Below, in pieces: positions 7,308-15,933 of a stretch of 38,338 nucleotides of DNA (position 1 is its first letter; every line of letters begins with the position of its first letter). The translations under genes were made by a program, and so were the position numbers. The DNA is from an uncultured Bacilli bacterium. GTDB taxonomy: Bacteria; Bacillota_I; Bacilli_A; RF39; UBA660. The stretch covers positions 1 through 38,338 of the forward strand of contig CANRQF010000007.1 of assembly GCA_947632715.1 (NCBI GenBank), read 5' to 3'. The notes beneath the pieces are model-generated. The model searched no databases. It was given only the letters and a program-made list of their open reading frames with translations, and had not been told where the DNA came from.

Positions 7308-8426
7308 TTATTTTTCCGTTTTATCTACTATTATTAAAGGAACAAATACTTCATCATCTGTATAGCCAGCATGTTGAGAAAATAGGGCATCGCTGCCATC
7401 TGAAGTTAAACATTTATTAGAATCTTCTGCTATAGCTATAAAATCTCCTATGGCATCATCAAATAATTCATTTGGTACACCATCCCCAAAAATTTTACTT
7501 TCTATTATTTCTCTTTTGTTATAAATTTTAAAATACTTTCCAAAAAGTTCATTAAACTTATCAGCAAAAGTATGCAAATATTCTTTCTTTACTTTAAAAG
7601 ACACAGCTCGTTGTTCTATTGATGGAGTTCTTTCTAACATTTCTAAAAACTCCGGATAATCATTTAAAAATATATTATCAACTTTAATATGACCATGATC
7701 TGCTACAATTATAACTAAAGAATTTTTTAAATTTTTACAAAAATTTGCTACTTTTATATCTCTTTCTTTTATAAGATTTTTAACAATCTCACTATCAGCT
7801 CCAAATTCATGCATTGTATAATCTGGTTCATCATCATATACATATAAAAATTTCTTACCTTTAATTATTATCTCTTCATCGACAAGTTCCAACACATTAT
7901 CTAAGTTAGAATATACAGTGGCATTTCCTGCTTTAAAAGGGAAAAACTCTTTAGCATGATATAAACCTTCTTTTTCTATCTCATCTACTATTGTAGTATT
8001 AACTAATTTATTCTTTACTTCTAAAAATTCTTCACATACTTCTTCTTTACCTTTTTCACTATTTAAAAATAAAGTTATAGTTTTATCTATTGGTTTTATA
8101 TATGTATTCCAACCAAGCCAACCATGTTCAATCGGATTCAAACCAGTTCTAATTGATGTTGTGGCTGCCGTTGTAGTAGCAGGAAAAACAGTAGTTATTT
8201 CTTTATATTGATTCTTTCTGAAAAATGAATCTTTTTCTAAAGTTCTATCTAATATTCTAGAACCCATTCCATCAAAAAGCATAACAATAACATTATCGGG
8301 TTGTTTTTCATCTAATATTTTATCAATATATTCTAGTGATTTATGATGATATTCTATACCAAAATACTTTCTAATAGAGCAAGCTAAATTTGTTAAACAT
8401 TCGTCATAATTGTTTTTAACTTTCAT
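7308..8426 (-). CDS. Alkaline-phosphatase-superfamily hydrolase (nucleotide pyrophosphatase/phosphodiesterase type)
   Basis: A 372-residue cytoplasmic metal hydrolase of the type I phosphodiesterase/nucleotide pyrophosphatase group. Metal site residues are visible in order: VIVMLFDGMGS (D52), the nucleophile region TTVFPATTTAATTS (a Thr at 84-87), DEPDYTMHEFG in the middle (Asp and His of the second zinc site), IIVADHGH, and SQHAGYTDDE near the C-terminus. It would cleave phosphodiester or phosphoanhydride bonds; the substrate cannot be deduced. No signal peptide, in contrast to secreted alkaline phosphatases. ATG 8426 has AAAGGAG nine bases upstream. It precedes the unknown 146-residue gene on the same strand. 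Confidence 0.88.
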   Translation of the reverse strand: MKVKNNYDECLTNLACSIRKYFGIEYHHKSLEYIDKILDEKQPDNVIVMLFDGMGSRILDRTLEKDSFFRKNQYKEITTVFPATTTAATTSIRTGLNPIEHGWLGWNTYIKPIDKTITLFLNSEKGKEEVCEEFLEVKNKLVNTTIVDEIEKEGLYHAKEFFPFKAGNATVYSNLDNVLELVDEEIIIKGKKFLYVYDDEPDYTMHEFGADSEIVKNLIKERDIKVANFCKNLKNSLVIIVADHGHIKVDNIFLNDYPEFLEMLERTPSIEQRAVSFKVKKEYLHTFADKFNELFGKYFKIYNKREIIESKIFGDGVPNELFDDAIGDFIAIAEDSNKCLTSDGSDALFSQHAGYTDDEVFVPLIIVDKTEK

Positions 8427-8589
8427 AATAAAAACTCCTTTAATTAAATATACTTACAACTTCAATCAATCTCATTATACCATTTTGTCAGTATTTACTA
8501 TATATTTTTAAAAATTATTATTAATTTAATAAAATAGAATTATTTATTTCAATAATAAGTTATCGTATAATATAAAAAGAGGTGTTTTG

Positions 8590-9072
8590 ATGGTAAAATT
8601 TACTTGGTTTAAAAATGAATTACCCAAAGACTTAGAAATTAGACAAGTTTATGGTATAGTTTTCTCTGATTCTGGAAATATTCTATTACAAATTGATGAT
8701 AATAAATATAATTTAACCGGTGGTAAGCCAGAAGTGTTTGATTCTAGTTTTGAAGAAACTTTAAAAAGAGAATATCTTGAAGAATTAAATATTGAGATTA
8801 AAGATATTTATTATTTAGGATACTTATTAATTAGTGAAAATACAGAAAAATATGCCCAAGTTAGAATGATTGCTAAAATTAAAAAAATTGGCAATATTAG
8901 ACCAGATAAAGATAATGGAAAAATTTATAAAAGATTTATGGCAAATATACAAAATGTTAAAAAATATTTAAATTATTCAGGTACTGCTGGAAACGAGTTA
9001 ATTGATGATGCAATTATAATGGCAAAAGAAAAATATAATATTAATTTTAGTGATAAGGAATACTTTATTTAA
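8590..9072 (+). CDS. Nudix hydrolase
   Basis: A 160-residue protein with a full Nudix box: GGKPEVFDSSFEETLKREYLEELNI, matching G-x5-E-x7-REUxEExGU except for a Leu in the penultimate position. Members hydrolyse nucleoside diphosphates linked to other moieties; the substrate here is unknown. The first strand RQVYGIVFSDSGNILLQID is typical of NUDIX domains. The ORF track starts with TTG 8587, directly followed by ATG 8590; the ATG with AGAGGTG upstream is preferred. A TATAAT at 8566-8571 gives a plausible promoter. Its 3' end overlaps the convergent HD-kinase gene by 8 bases. Confidence 0.88.
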   Translation: MVKFTWFKNELPKDLEIRQVYGIVFSDSGNILLQIDDNKYNLTGGKPEVFDSSFEETLKREYLEELNIEIKDIYYLGYLLISENTEKYAQVRMIAKIKKIGNIRPDKDNGKIYKRFMANIQNVKKYLNYSGTAGNELIDDAIIMAKEKYNINFSDKEYFI

Positions 9073-10402
9073 TATTATATTTCTTTTTAAATTCATTAAT
9101 ATATCTTTTTCTCATTATAGGTAATATTTGAGATGCTATTTCTATGGATGAATCTCTCATACTAGTATTAGTAGTATCTAAAAAAATCAAATTATCTACA
9201 CTACTTTTAAATAAATCTTGTAATGCTAATAAATTTTCATTATAGTCATCTATATTATCTATATTTAAAAAGCTTCTATTTTCTAATGCTAAACTAGAAC
9301 TATAATCTCTTTTTAATGATGTAAGTGAATCAGTATAAGTTACTACTAAAAAATCTATTAATTCTTTAGATAAATTAGTATACTTTTCTTTTTGTTCTAA
9401 ATAAACTTCTTCTTTCATATTGCCGTTTATAAAATGTTTATGATTCCAAATTTGTCTATCATTTAGAGATCTATCTATCAATATTATATCTTTATTTTCT
9501 TTTATAGTACTTTCTAACTCCTTATAAACTTCATCAATTATAGCTATATTTCGATCAGAACAATTCATTTTTTCAAAATCATTTTTTAAGTTTTCTTTGT
9601 AATATTTAGAAGTAGTAAATTCTTCAATTAAAGAAACATTAAAACTGCCCTTTTTAAAAAAATCATATAAATTATTAATTATGGAGGTTTTACCTGTTCT
9701 AGGTGTACCGGTAAATTCTATTACAAATGGTTTAGAAAGAGTAACTAATTCTTTTAATTTTAGTAGTTCTAACTTTTCGGCATGTAATTTTTTTAACTTA
9801 TTATAATATTCTTCATCTTCTTTAAAAATAGTATCTTTTAAAAATAAATCTTCTTTTTCAAAAAATACTTTATCTAAAACATTTTTTAATCTTACAAAGA
9901 TAGGTAAATCTTCATATTCTCCTAAAACAAGATTTTCATAAACACTAGTATAATACCATTTTTGTTTTTCTTCTCCTCTTTTAAAAGCACTGAAATCTCT
10001 ATTACCACTCTTTTCAAATTTTAAATATAAATCTTCTAAATTAGCTATTTTATCTGCACATATAACAAGTTTATTTCTAATTGGTAAAGTTTTAATTTCT
10101 TCGATTGTATGGATTTTTCTTTCTTCCCATGATAATGATTTATCTGGTTCAGATGCACCCATAACTAAAGAAGCAATATCACTGCCAAATTCTCTTTCTA
10201 TATCTTCAATAGTATATTTTGTATCTTCCACAACATCATGTAAATAACCGGCTGCAATTAAATTATCATCATAGCCATAGAATTCTAAAATATTTCCTAC
10301 TAAAATAGGATGCATAATCATTGGTTTATCTGGTTCGCTTTTTCTTATTTGTCCCATATGGGCTTTAATTGCAAATTCTTTTGCTTTCTCTTTAACGTTC
10401 AT
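9065..10402 (-). CDS. Fusion of HD phosphohydrolase and P-loop nucleoside-kinase-like domain
   Basis: A 445-residue two-domain protein. Residues 1 to about 150 are a RelA/SpoT-like HD domain: KAHMGQIRK (H15), MHPILVG (H31), the paired HD in AGYLHDVVEDT (H55, D56) and CADKIANLEDL. After a helical linker, residues from about 228 form a P-loop kinase of the deoxynucleoside-kinase/AAA_28 type with GTPRTGKTS as Walker A, a central IIDEVYKELES and DIILIDRSLNDRQIW (a DR-S/E type catalytic segment). A nucleotide-metabolising bifunctional enzyme is likely, with the HD part hydrolysing and the P-loop part phosphorylating. The synthetase domain of RelA is absent. ATG 10402 has AGAGGTAT upstream. Individual domains are clear; the pathway is unknown. 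Confidence 0.8.
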   Translation of the reverse strand: MNVKEKAKEFAIKAHMGQIRKSEPDKPMIMHPILVGNILEFYGYDDNLIAAGYLHDVVEDTKYTIEDIEREFGSDIASLVMGASEPDKSLSWEERKIHTIEEIKTLPIRNKLVICADKIANLEDLYLKFEKSGNRDFSAFKRGEEKQKWYYTSVYENLVLGEYEDLPIFVRLKNVLDKVFFEKEDLFLKDTIFKEDEEYYNKLKKLHAEKLELLKLKELVTLSKPFVIEFTGTPRTGKTSIINNLYDFFKKGSFNVSLIEEFTTSKYYKENLKNDFEKMNCSDRNIAIIDEVYKELESTIKENKDIILIDRSLNDRQIWNHKHFINGNMKEEVYLEQKEKYTNLSKELIDFLVVTYTDSLTSLKRDYSSSLALENRSFLNIDNIDDYNENLLALQDLFKSSVDNLIFLDTTNTSMRDSSIEIASQILPIMRKRYINEFKKKYNIK

Positions 10403-10530
10403 AAAATACCTCTTTCATATCTAACCCATATTTATTCTTCTCTAATAATTATTATAGCAATGTTTAATAAAAAATAAAAGTTAGTAATTCACTTATTTAG
10501 ATGTTATAATAATTATAAGTTGGTGAGTGT

Positions 10531-11124
10531 ATGGATAATATTTATATATTTGATATGGGTAGTGTTTTAAAAAGACCTTTTGAATTTTTAAGATTTTATA
10601 CAGAACTTGCTTGTGAAATAAGTTTTGAAGATTTTAAAAATTATTGGTATAGTATTTTAGAAAGTGCTGAAAAAGGAGAAATAACCTCTAACCAATTTTT
10701 AAATATGATTAAAGGATATTCTAAATCAGCTAAAACACTAGATGAGATAAGAAAAATATATAAAGATTGTACTAATTCTATCTATGAAGATACTTTAAAT
10801 ATTATTTATAATTTAAAGAATCATAATAAAAAAGTATATTTATTATCAGATTTAAAAGAGATAGATTATGAAAGTTTAAAAGAAAAAATAGATATCAATA
10901 TATTTGATAAATTATTTTTATCATATAAAATTGGATACACAAAAAGAAATAAGGAAATATTTAAAATAGTAATTGATGATTTAAATGTTAATCCGAAGAA
11001 AATATACTTTTTTGATGATAGAGAGAGTAATATTGAGAACGCTAAAGAAATGGGAATAAATGCTTATTTAGTAACTGGTGATAACATAAAAGAAAAATGT
11101 CATGATTTATTTACTGACATTTAA
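10531..11124 (+). CDS. HAD-superfamily hydrolase (YihX-like)
   Basis: A 197-residue HAD phosphatase. Motif I is YIFDMGSVL (the nucleophile Asp in a D-x-G-x-V setting as in the YihX group), the cap domain is helical, motif II is VYLLSDLK, motif III the Lys in GYTKRNKEIF and motif IV FFDDRESN. In the YihX group members dephosphorylate sugar phosphates; the substrate here is unknown. ATG 10531 is preceded by GGTGAGTG. An extended -10 (TGTTATAAT) ends at 10510. The last 18 bases overlap the convergent ABC-F gene. Confidence 0.85.
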   Translation: MDNIYIFDMGSVLKRPFEFLRFYTELACEISFEDFKNYWYSILESAEKGEITSNQFLNMIKGYSKSAKTLDEIRKIYKDCTNSIYEDTLNIIYNLKNHNKKVYLLSDLKEIDYESLKEKIDINIFDKLFLSYKIGYTKRNKEIFKIVIDDLNVNPKKIYFFDDRESNIENAKEMGINAYLVTGDNIKEKCHDLFTDI

Positions 11125-12726
11125 CTTTCTTTCTATAGTATTTTTATAATCATCATAATTACCAACATATTCAACTAATTTATTATCTTGGATTTTTATT
11201 ATTTTAGTAGCTAATTTATTAATAAAGGTACGGTCATGGGAAACAAACAAAATAGTACCATCATATTCACTTAAGGTATCTTCTAAAATTTCTCTTGTTG
11301 TAATATCAATATGATTAGTTGGTTCATCCAAGATTAAGAAATTAATATTACTTTGCATTAAACAAAATAATTTTAATCTAACTTTTTCTCCACCAGATAA
11401 CTTAGAAACTTTTTTATAAATTGTATCTTTTATAAACATAAACTTAAATAATACACTTCTAAGTTCATATTCTTCTCCTTTAAAATATTCTCTAGCAATT
11501 TCATAAATTGTTTTATCTTCAGCAAATTTAATTTCTTGGGGAATATAACCAATATTTATATTCGTTCCTAATTTAATACTATTATTTTCTTTTAATATTT
11601 CTTTTATTAATGTCGTTTTCCCACTTCCATTTTTACCAAGTAAACATACTCTTTCTTTATATTTTATAATCATATTGGCATTCGCAAAAATTATTTTATC
11701 ATCATAATTAATATTTAAATCTTTAATTACTAAAACATCTTCACCTGAACGAGAGCCAACATTAAAATTTAAAGGTATAGCTTTTACTTCTTTTACTTTT
11801 TCTAATTTTTCCATTTTATCTAATCTTTTTTCAATAGATTTAGCTCTTTTATAAAATCTTTCATTATTTCCTAAAGAGGCAAAATATCTTAATTTTTTTA
11901 TACTTTCTTTCATGGCTTTAATCTTCTTTTGTTGATCTTTATAATCTTTAAATTCTAACATCAATCTTTTTTCATTTTCATTCACAAAATAAGTATAGTT
12001 ACCAAAATAAATATATAAATTACCATTTTCCACTAAAACTGTTTTCTTAGAAATTTTATCTAAAAACATTCGATCATGAGATACTAATAAAATTGTTCCT
12101 TTATAATTTAATAAATATTTTTCTAACCATTCAATAGTATCAATATCTAAATGATTAGTGGGTTCATCTAAAAGTAAGATATCGGGATTTTTTATCATCA
12201 GACTAGCAAACAAAACTAATCTTTTTTCACCACCAGATAAAGTATCATAATATGAATCTTGTAAGTGTTCTATTTTAAAGCCATTCAGTATTTTACCAAT
12301 CTTTTCCTCTAATTCATAACCACCCATACTAATAAATTTATCTTGTAAATTGGTATATTTAATTATTATTTTTTCTAATTCTTCATTACTAGCATTTGTC
12401 ATTTTTGCTTCATAGTTTTTTAATTTATTTTTTATTTCTAAAATTTCATTTAAGCTTTCATATAATATTTCTTTTACTTTACAATTTTCTCTTTCAATAT
12501 TGGCCATTTGATTTAAATAACCAATCGTAGCATTTTTTCTAATGCTTATTGTTCCTTGTTTGGGATTTTCTAAACCCATAATTAATTTTAAAATAGTTGA
12601 TTTTCCTGAACCATTCGGTCCAATTAGAGAACCTATTTCGCCTTTATTAATATCTAGTGATATATTTTTAAGAACATCACCAAAACCATAATTTACTGTA
12701 ATATTATTTAAACTTATATCTAACAT
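11107..12726 (-). CDS. ABC-F family ATPase, probable inducible ribosome-protection protein
   Basis: A 539-residue protein with two ABC ATPase domains on one chain and no membrane segment, the ABC-F layout. First half: Walker A GPNGSGKST, signature LSGGEKR, Walker B ILLLDEPTNHLD. Second half: GKNGSGKTT, LSGGEKVRL, FLILDEPTNHID. A helical linker (from YFGNYTYFV to KRLDKMEKLEK) corresponds to the P-site tRNA interaction motif/antibiotic resistance domain. ABC-F proteins act on the ribosome, either in translation control or by displacing antibiotics. The attenuated leader upstream argues for the antibiotic-resistance class. The track start at 12798 is wrong: translation from there would run through the terminator stem. 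ATG 12726 has AAGGAGTGATTACT in front. Drug specificity cannot be predicted. Confidence 0.88.
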   Translation of the reverse strand: MLDISLNNITVNYGFGDVLKNISLDINKGEIGSLIGPNGSGKSTILKLIMGLENPKQGTISIRKNATIGYLNQMANIERENCKVKEILYESLNEILEIKNKLKNYEAKMTNASNEELEKIIIKYTNLQDKFISMGGYELEEKIGKILNGFKIEHLQDSYYDTLSGGEKRLVLFASLMIKNPDILLLDEPTNHLDIDTIEWLEKYLLNYKGTILLVSHDRMFLDKISKKTVLVENGNLYIYFGNYTYFVNENEKRLMLEFKDYKDQQKKIKAMKESIKKLRYFASLGNNERFYKRAKSIEKRLDKMEKLEKVKEVKAIPLNFNVGSRSGEDVLVIKDLNINYDDKIIFANANMIIKYKERVCLLGKNGSGKTTLIKEILKENNSIKLGTNINIGYIPQEIKFAEDKTIYEIAREYFKGEEYELRSVLFKFMFIKDTIYKKVSKLSGGEKVRLKLFCLMQSNINFLILDEPTNHIDITTREILEDTLSEYDGTILFVSHDRTFINKLATKIIKIQDNKLVEYVGNYDDYKNTIERKLNVSK

Positions 12727-12750
12727 AGTAATCACTCCTTTAATTTCATT

Positions 12751-12778
12751 AAAAAACCATACGATGCATCCGTATGGT
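12751..12778 (-). terminator. Attenuator terminator of the ABC-F leader
   Basis: Stem ACCATACG/CGTATGGT with loop GATGCAT followed by a T-run, 25 bases before the ABC-F start codon. It would stop transcription before the gene under uninduced conditions. Confidence 0.9.
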
Positions 12779-12845
12779 AAAGGATGCAGGCATGACAAAA
12801 CTTCACACCTGCTATTACTATTTTTTTAAGTTTATGCAGGTGTGA
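12751..12845 (-). promoter_or_regulatory. Ribosome-mediated transcription attenuator upstream of the ABC-F gene
   Basis: Read on the minus strand, four segments can pair in alternative ways. Segment 1 TCACACCTGC (12845-12836, inside the leader ORF) pairs perfectly with segment 2 GCAGGTGTGA (12812-12803). Segment 2 can instead pair through GCAGG with the later CCTGC. TGCATCC (12788-12782) pairs with GGATGCA (12771-12765), which invades the terminator stem ACCATACG/CGTATGGT. A ribosome stalled in the leader would cover segment 1 and shift the fold to antitermination. This is the arrangement known for drug-induced ABC-F and erm genes. Confidence 0.85.
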
Positions 12846-12885
12846 TTACTAATGTATACATAATTGCATGATAACTACTTAACAT
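12832..12885 (-). CDS. Leader peptide MLSSYHAIMYTLVITPA
   Basis: A 17-residue ORF absent from the ORF track, preceded by AAGGAGTGATTACTT, almost identical to the ribosome site of the ABC-F gene itself. Its last codons (ATC ACA CCT GCA TAA) form the first arm of the attenuator, so the position of a translating or stalled ribosome decides the fold. The hydrophobic stretch followed by TPA at the end is plausible as a stalling sequence, but the stall residue and the inducing drug are not known. Confidence 0.8.
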   Translation of the reverse strand: MLSSYHAIMYTLVITPA

Positions 12886-12910
12886 AAGTAATCACTCCTT
12901 CTTATCCAAG

Positions 12911-12916
12911 ATTATA
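12911..12916 (-). promoter_or_regulatory. Extended -10 promoter of the ABC-F leader
   Basis: TGTTATAAT on the minus strand (TATAAT with the TG extension), with no good -35 at 17 bases. Transcription would start a few bases before the leader peptide's ribosome site. Confidence 0.65.
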
Positions 12917-12953
12917 ACATAATTTTTGAAAATTACTAGTCTAAAATTAATAA

Positions 12954-13520
12954 TTATCTTGTTCTTTGTTTAGAACCTTCATATTTTTTGATCGCATCAT
13001 CTACATTAATCCAATATCTTTGAATTATTTTACCATCTTTATCTTTAACTTCATTTTCTAAAATACCACAACTATTCTCAATTGTTTTTACTGAACCTAA
13101 ATTATCTTTATGACAAGTAAGTAATACTTCTTCAAGTTCTTTTTCTTTGCAAAATTTTAATGCACAATATAATTGATAACTATTGTAACCCTTTCTTCTT
13201 TCAGTTGGTCTTATTCCATAGCCAATATGACCACCATGTTGTAATAAATACTCATTTAAAGCAAGTCTTATATTAATAATACCTAATAATTTATTATCTT
13301 CTTCTCTAATTAACATGAATGTTTCATTGGGAACTCTGTCTTTATTATAATTTTCACGTTCTATCTCTAACTTTTTTAACCATTCATCATATTTTCCTAT
13401 ATAATCATCTAATCCACCTGTACCATTAATTTTAGAATTATATTTTTTAAATTCTTCAATATAATCGTATGCTTGTTGTTCATATTCTTTAGTAGGTCTT
13501 ATAAATTTTAATTTTTCCAT
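12954..13520 (-). CDS. GNAT-family N-acetyltransferase
   Basis: A 188-residue acetyltransferase. The GNAT core is visible as LLGIINIRLALNEYLLQHGGHIGYGIRPTERRKGYNSYQLYCALKF: strand beta4, then the acetyl-CoA pyrophosphate-binding RRKGY (the Q/R-x-x-G-x-G/A motif, here R-R-K-G-Y-N) and helix alpha3. It continues with EEVLLTCHKDNLGSVKTIENSCG, the usual 'N..S....E..GF' motif. Acetyl-CoA-dependent transfer to an amine is expected; the substrate is unknown. It lies upstream of the ABC-F leader on the same strand, with the ABC-F promoter just after its stop. ATG 13520 has a weak GAAAGAAG ribosome site. Confidence 0.87.
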   Translation of the reverse strand: MEKLKFIRPTKEYEQQAYDYIEEFKKYNSKINGTGGLDDYIGKYDEWLKKLEIERENYNKDRVPNETFMLIREEDNKLLGIINIRLALNEYLLQHGGHIGYGIRPTERRKGYNSYQLYCALKFCKEKELEEVLLTCHKDNLGSVKTIENSCGILENEVKDKDGKIIQRYWINVDDAIKKYEGSKQRTR

Positions 13521-13588
13521 AACATTTCTTCTTTCAAAACTTATTATATATTATTTTCACATTAAAATAAAATATTTATTATTGTTAA

Positions 13589-13617
13589 TTGCTAGATTTT
13601 TAATATTGTTTTATAAT
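13589..13617 (+). promoter_or_regulatory. Sigma-A-type promoter of the 762-residue gene
   Basis: TTGCTA at 13589-13594 and TATAAT at 13612-13617 with exactly 17 bases between; the ribosome site TAGGAGAT and ATG 13639 follow. Confidence 0.7.
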
Positions 13618-13638
13618 TAAAATAGGAGATAATAAAAT

Positions 13639-15927
13639 ATGAGTTCTATTAAGATAATTAGTGAAAACATAAAGTATAGAATTAAATATACAGTAAGATT
13701 AAGTAAAAGTATAATAACTAATATATATACTATATTAAAAAAATATAATAGTTATATCCCTTTAGAGCTTGAGAACAAATTAAATGAAGATAAAGAGTTT
13801 TATGATTTATCAGTTAATGAATTTGCTACTTTATTTGAAAAATTAATTGATCATGCTAGAAGTTGTTTAGTCACTTCAAACGATGTTACATTAGATACTA
13901 AAACTAACGAACAATATCTTAATACAGTATCCAAATTTGAAAACGCTTTATCATCTGTTAAAGATGCTAACTCTATAAGTGATGCTTTAATATATAGTTA
14001 TCTTGATAGTGAAATAGATATTGAACCAATAATTAATTATGCTATAGAAATAAACAATTATAAATTTTTATGCTATAAAGCAAGAGATTTAGTAAATGCA
14101 AAAGATAATTTATTAGAAAATTTAAAGTATTTATCTTCTAGTGATGAAATAAATAAAATTAATGTAGAATATGAACAAGCATTAAATGATCTTGACATTG
14201 ATAAAATGGAAAAGATATTAAACTATATAAATATGGTTATAACAAATCATTGGCATGAATTTATTACTAAACCAGAAGATATAGAAGATGCCATTAAAAA
14301 TAATAAACCTATTTATTTTTTAGGCCATAGTACTAATAGTACAGAATTTAAAACACCTTTTCATTCACGATTTGTTTCAAATTCCCTTTTGACTAATGAT
14401 TTAACTGATACATATCATGGTGGATATGGTTTTATTATTGCACCTGTTAATATAGTTGGAGCTAAAAGTAAAGATATGCACGTTGATAATGACGCTCAAG
14501 ATGTTGAAAATATTGCTTTTTACTCTTCTATTCCCTTAATTGATACACCAGAAAAAATAATAAAAGAATGTTTAGATTTAAAAAAAGAAAATAAAAAGCA
14601 TAAGATTGATTGCAAGGTTTATTCTGAAATCGTAACTGATGGTTTTAATCCCATTGGTATATTTTGTATTACTGATGGAAGTAAAACCTTAAACTCTAAT
14701 TATACTAACGCCCTTAAATTACATAAAAGTTTCTCTAATTTACCTTTTGTAGAAATAGATAAAACATTATTAACAAATGATAATTTAGAAAATTGTTCTC
14801 ATCTTATTGATGTAATAATGGACAAATTGGATAATCATGATTATTATATTAGTACTCATCGTGATTTACGTTTCCGATTATTTTGGGAAAAGTTTATGGC
14901 ATTAAAAAAACAAGGTGACTATACTGAAGAAGATATTTTAAAAATATATAAAGAAAATGAAGAATATATTACTATGACAAATTTTAAAGATTTAGATAAA
15001 AAAGGCTATAATGATAAAACATTAAAATATATTTTATTAAAAAACTTTTACACTAATATTGAATATATTTTTAAACGAGAAATTTATAATCCAAAAATTT
15101 ATGAATTTTTATATAATAGTTTAAAAGATTTACCAACAGATTTTTTAAACAATATTATTCCTAATCTAGGAGATTTTATCAAATTATATTCTGTAATTAA
15201 AGTTGATAGTGAAATGGTTTTTGCAATTAATAATTTAGATACTATTAATTTTAAAAATATTAATAAAGTTTTATTAAATAAAATAGCAGCTAAACAAATG
15301 AATATGCAAACAAGTTTACAACAAATGTTAGAAACAGAAAAAAGTTTAGAACAAAAATTAGCAGAAACGCAAAATTTAGCAAACAGTTATCAGACCGCTA
15401 AAAAAATTAAAGAAAGTCAATACCAGTATAAACTTGCTGATGAAGAAATAAAAAAAATAACAGAAAAAACTAATGAAGAAGAAAATAATAAAAGACAATA
15501 TCAAGATAAAAATAATATTTTAAAAAGTGATTTAAATGAAAAAGAACAAAAGTTGGCAAAATATAAAAAAATATTCTTTTTATACTTATTTAAAATTAAA
15601 AAGATTAAAAAAGAAATAGAAAAATTAAAAGAAGAAATAAATAATAATGAAATAACTATTAAAGAATTAGAAATAAATATAGGTTTTTTGTATCAAGAAC
15701 TTGCTATAAATTATAAATATTTTCAAGAACAAATTGGTTGTGACTTTAATAAATATCCCCAAGTTTTAACAGAATCTTTAGATTTATTAGAAACTACTAA
15801 TCCAAATGATTTAGATATAACAAATATAAAAAGTAATTTAGAATATTTTCAAAAACAAATAGAATATTATAAAATGCGTATAACAGAATTAGAAAGTGTT
15901 ATGGGAAAGGACAATATAAAAAGGTGA
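13639..15927 (+). CDS. Large unknown protein with conserved-looking core and C-terminal coiled coil (762 aa)
   Basis: I do not recognise the family. Residues 1-215 are mainly helical. A compact alpha/beta-like core spans about 220-385. It starts NKPIYFLGHSTNSTEFKTPFHSRFVSNSL, contains DTYHGGYGFIIAPVNIVGAKSKDMHVDND and ends with VTDGFNPIGIFCITDGSK. This part is rich in His, Ser, Asp and Gly and looks enzymatic. Residues about 548-694 are a long charged coiled coil (many E/K/Q heptads), and the C-terminus is helical. No signal peptide or TM segment. Start fixed by TAGGAGAT before ATG 13639 and by a good promoter. It is followed after 6 bases by a small two-TM protein, so the pair may form a membrane-anchored complex. 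Function unknown. Confidence 0.75.
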   Translation: MSSIKIISENIKYRIKYTVRLSKSIITNIYTILKKYNSYIPLELENKLNEDKEFYDLSVNEFATLFEKLIDHARSCLVTSNDVTLDTKTNEQYLNTVSKFENALSSVKDANSISDALIYSYLDSEIDIEPIINYAIEINNYKFLCYKARDLVNAKDNLLENLKYLSSSDEINKINVEYEQALNDLDIDKMEKILNYINMVITNHWHEFITKPEDIEDAIKNNKPIYFLGHSTNSTEFKTPFHSRFVSNSLLTNDLTDTYHGGYGFIIAPVNIVGAKSKDMHVDNDAQDVENIAFYSSIPLIDTPEKIIKECLDLKKENKKHKIDCKVYSEIVTDGFNPIGIFCITDGSKTLNSNYTNALKLHKSFSNLPFVEIDKTLLTNDNLENCSHLIDVIMDKLDNHDYYISTHRDLRFRLFWEKFMALKKQGDYTEEDILKIYKENEEYITMTNFKDLDKKGYNDKTLKYILLKNFYTNIEYIFKREIYNPKIYEFLYNSLKDLPTDFLNNIIPNLGDFIKLYSVIKVDSEMVFAINNLDTINFKNINKVLLNKIAAKQMNMQTSLQQMLETEKSLEQKLAETQNLANSYQTAKKIKESQYQYKLADEEIKKITEKTNEEENNKRQYQDKNNILKSDLNEKEQKLAKYKKIFFLYLFKIKKIKKEIEKLKEEINNNEITIKELEINIGFLYQELAINYKYFQEQIGCDFNKYPQVLTESLDLLETTNPNDLDITNIKSNLEYFQKQIEYYKMRITELESVMGKDNIKR

Positions 15928-15933
15928 TTTATT

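Noticed and set aside
12727-12798. N-terminal extension of the ABC-F protein in the ORF track
   Set aside because: The extension is translated terminator and attenuator sequence; the ABC-F domain begins exactly at ATG 12726 with a strong ribosome site.
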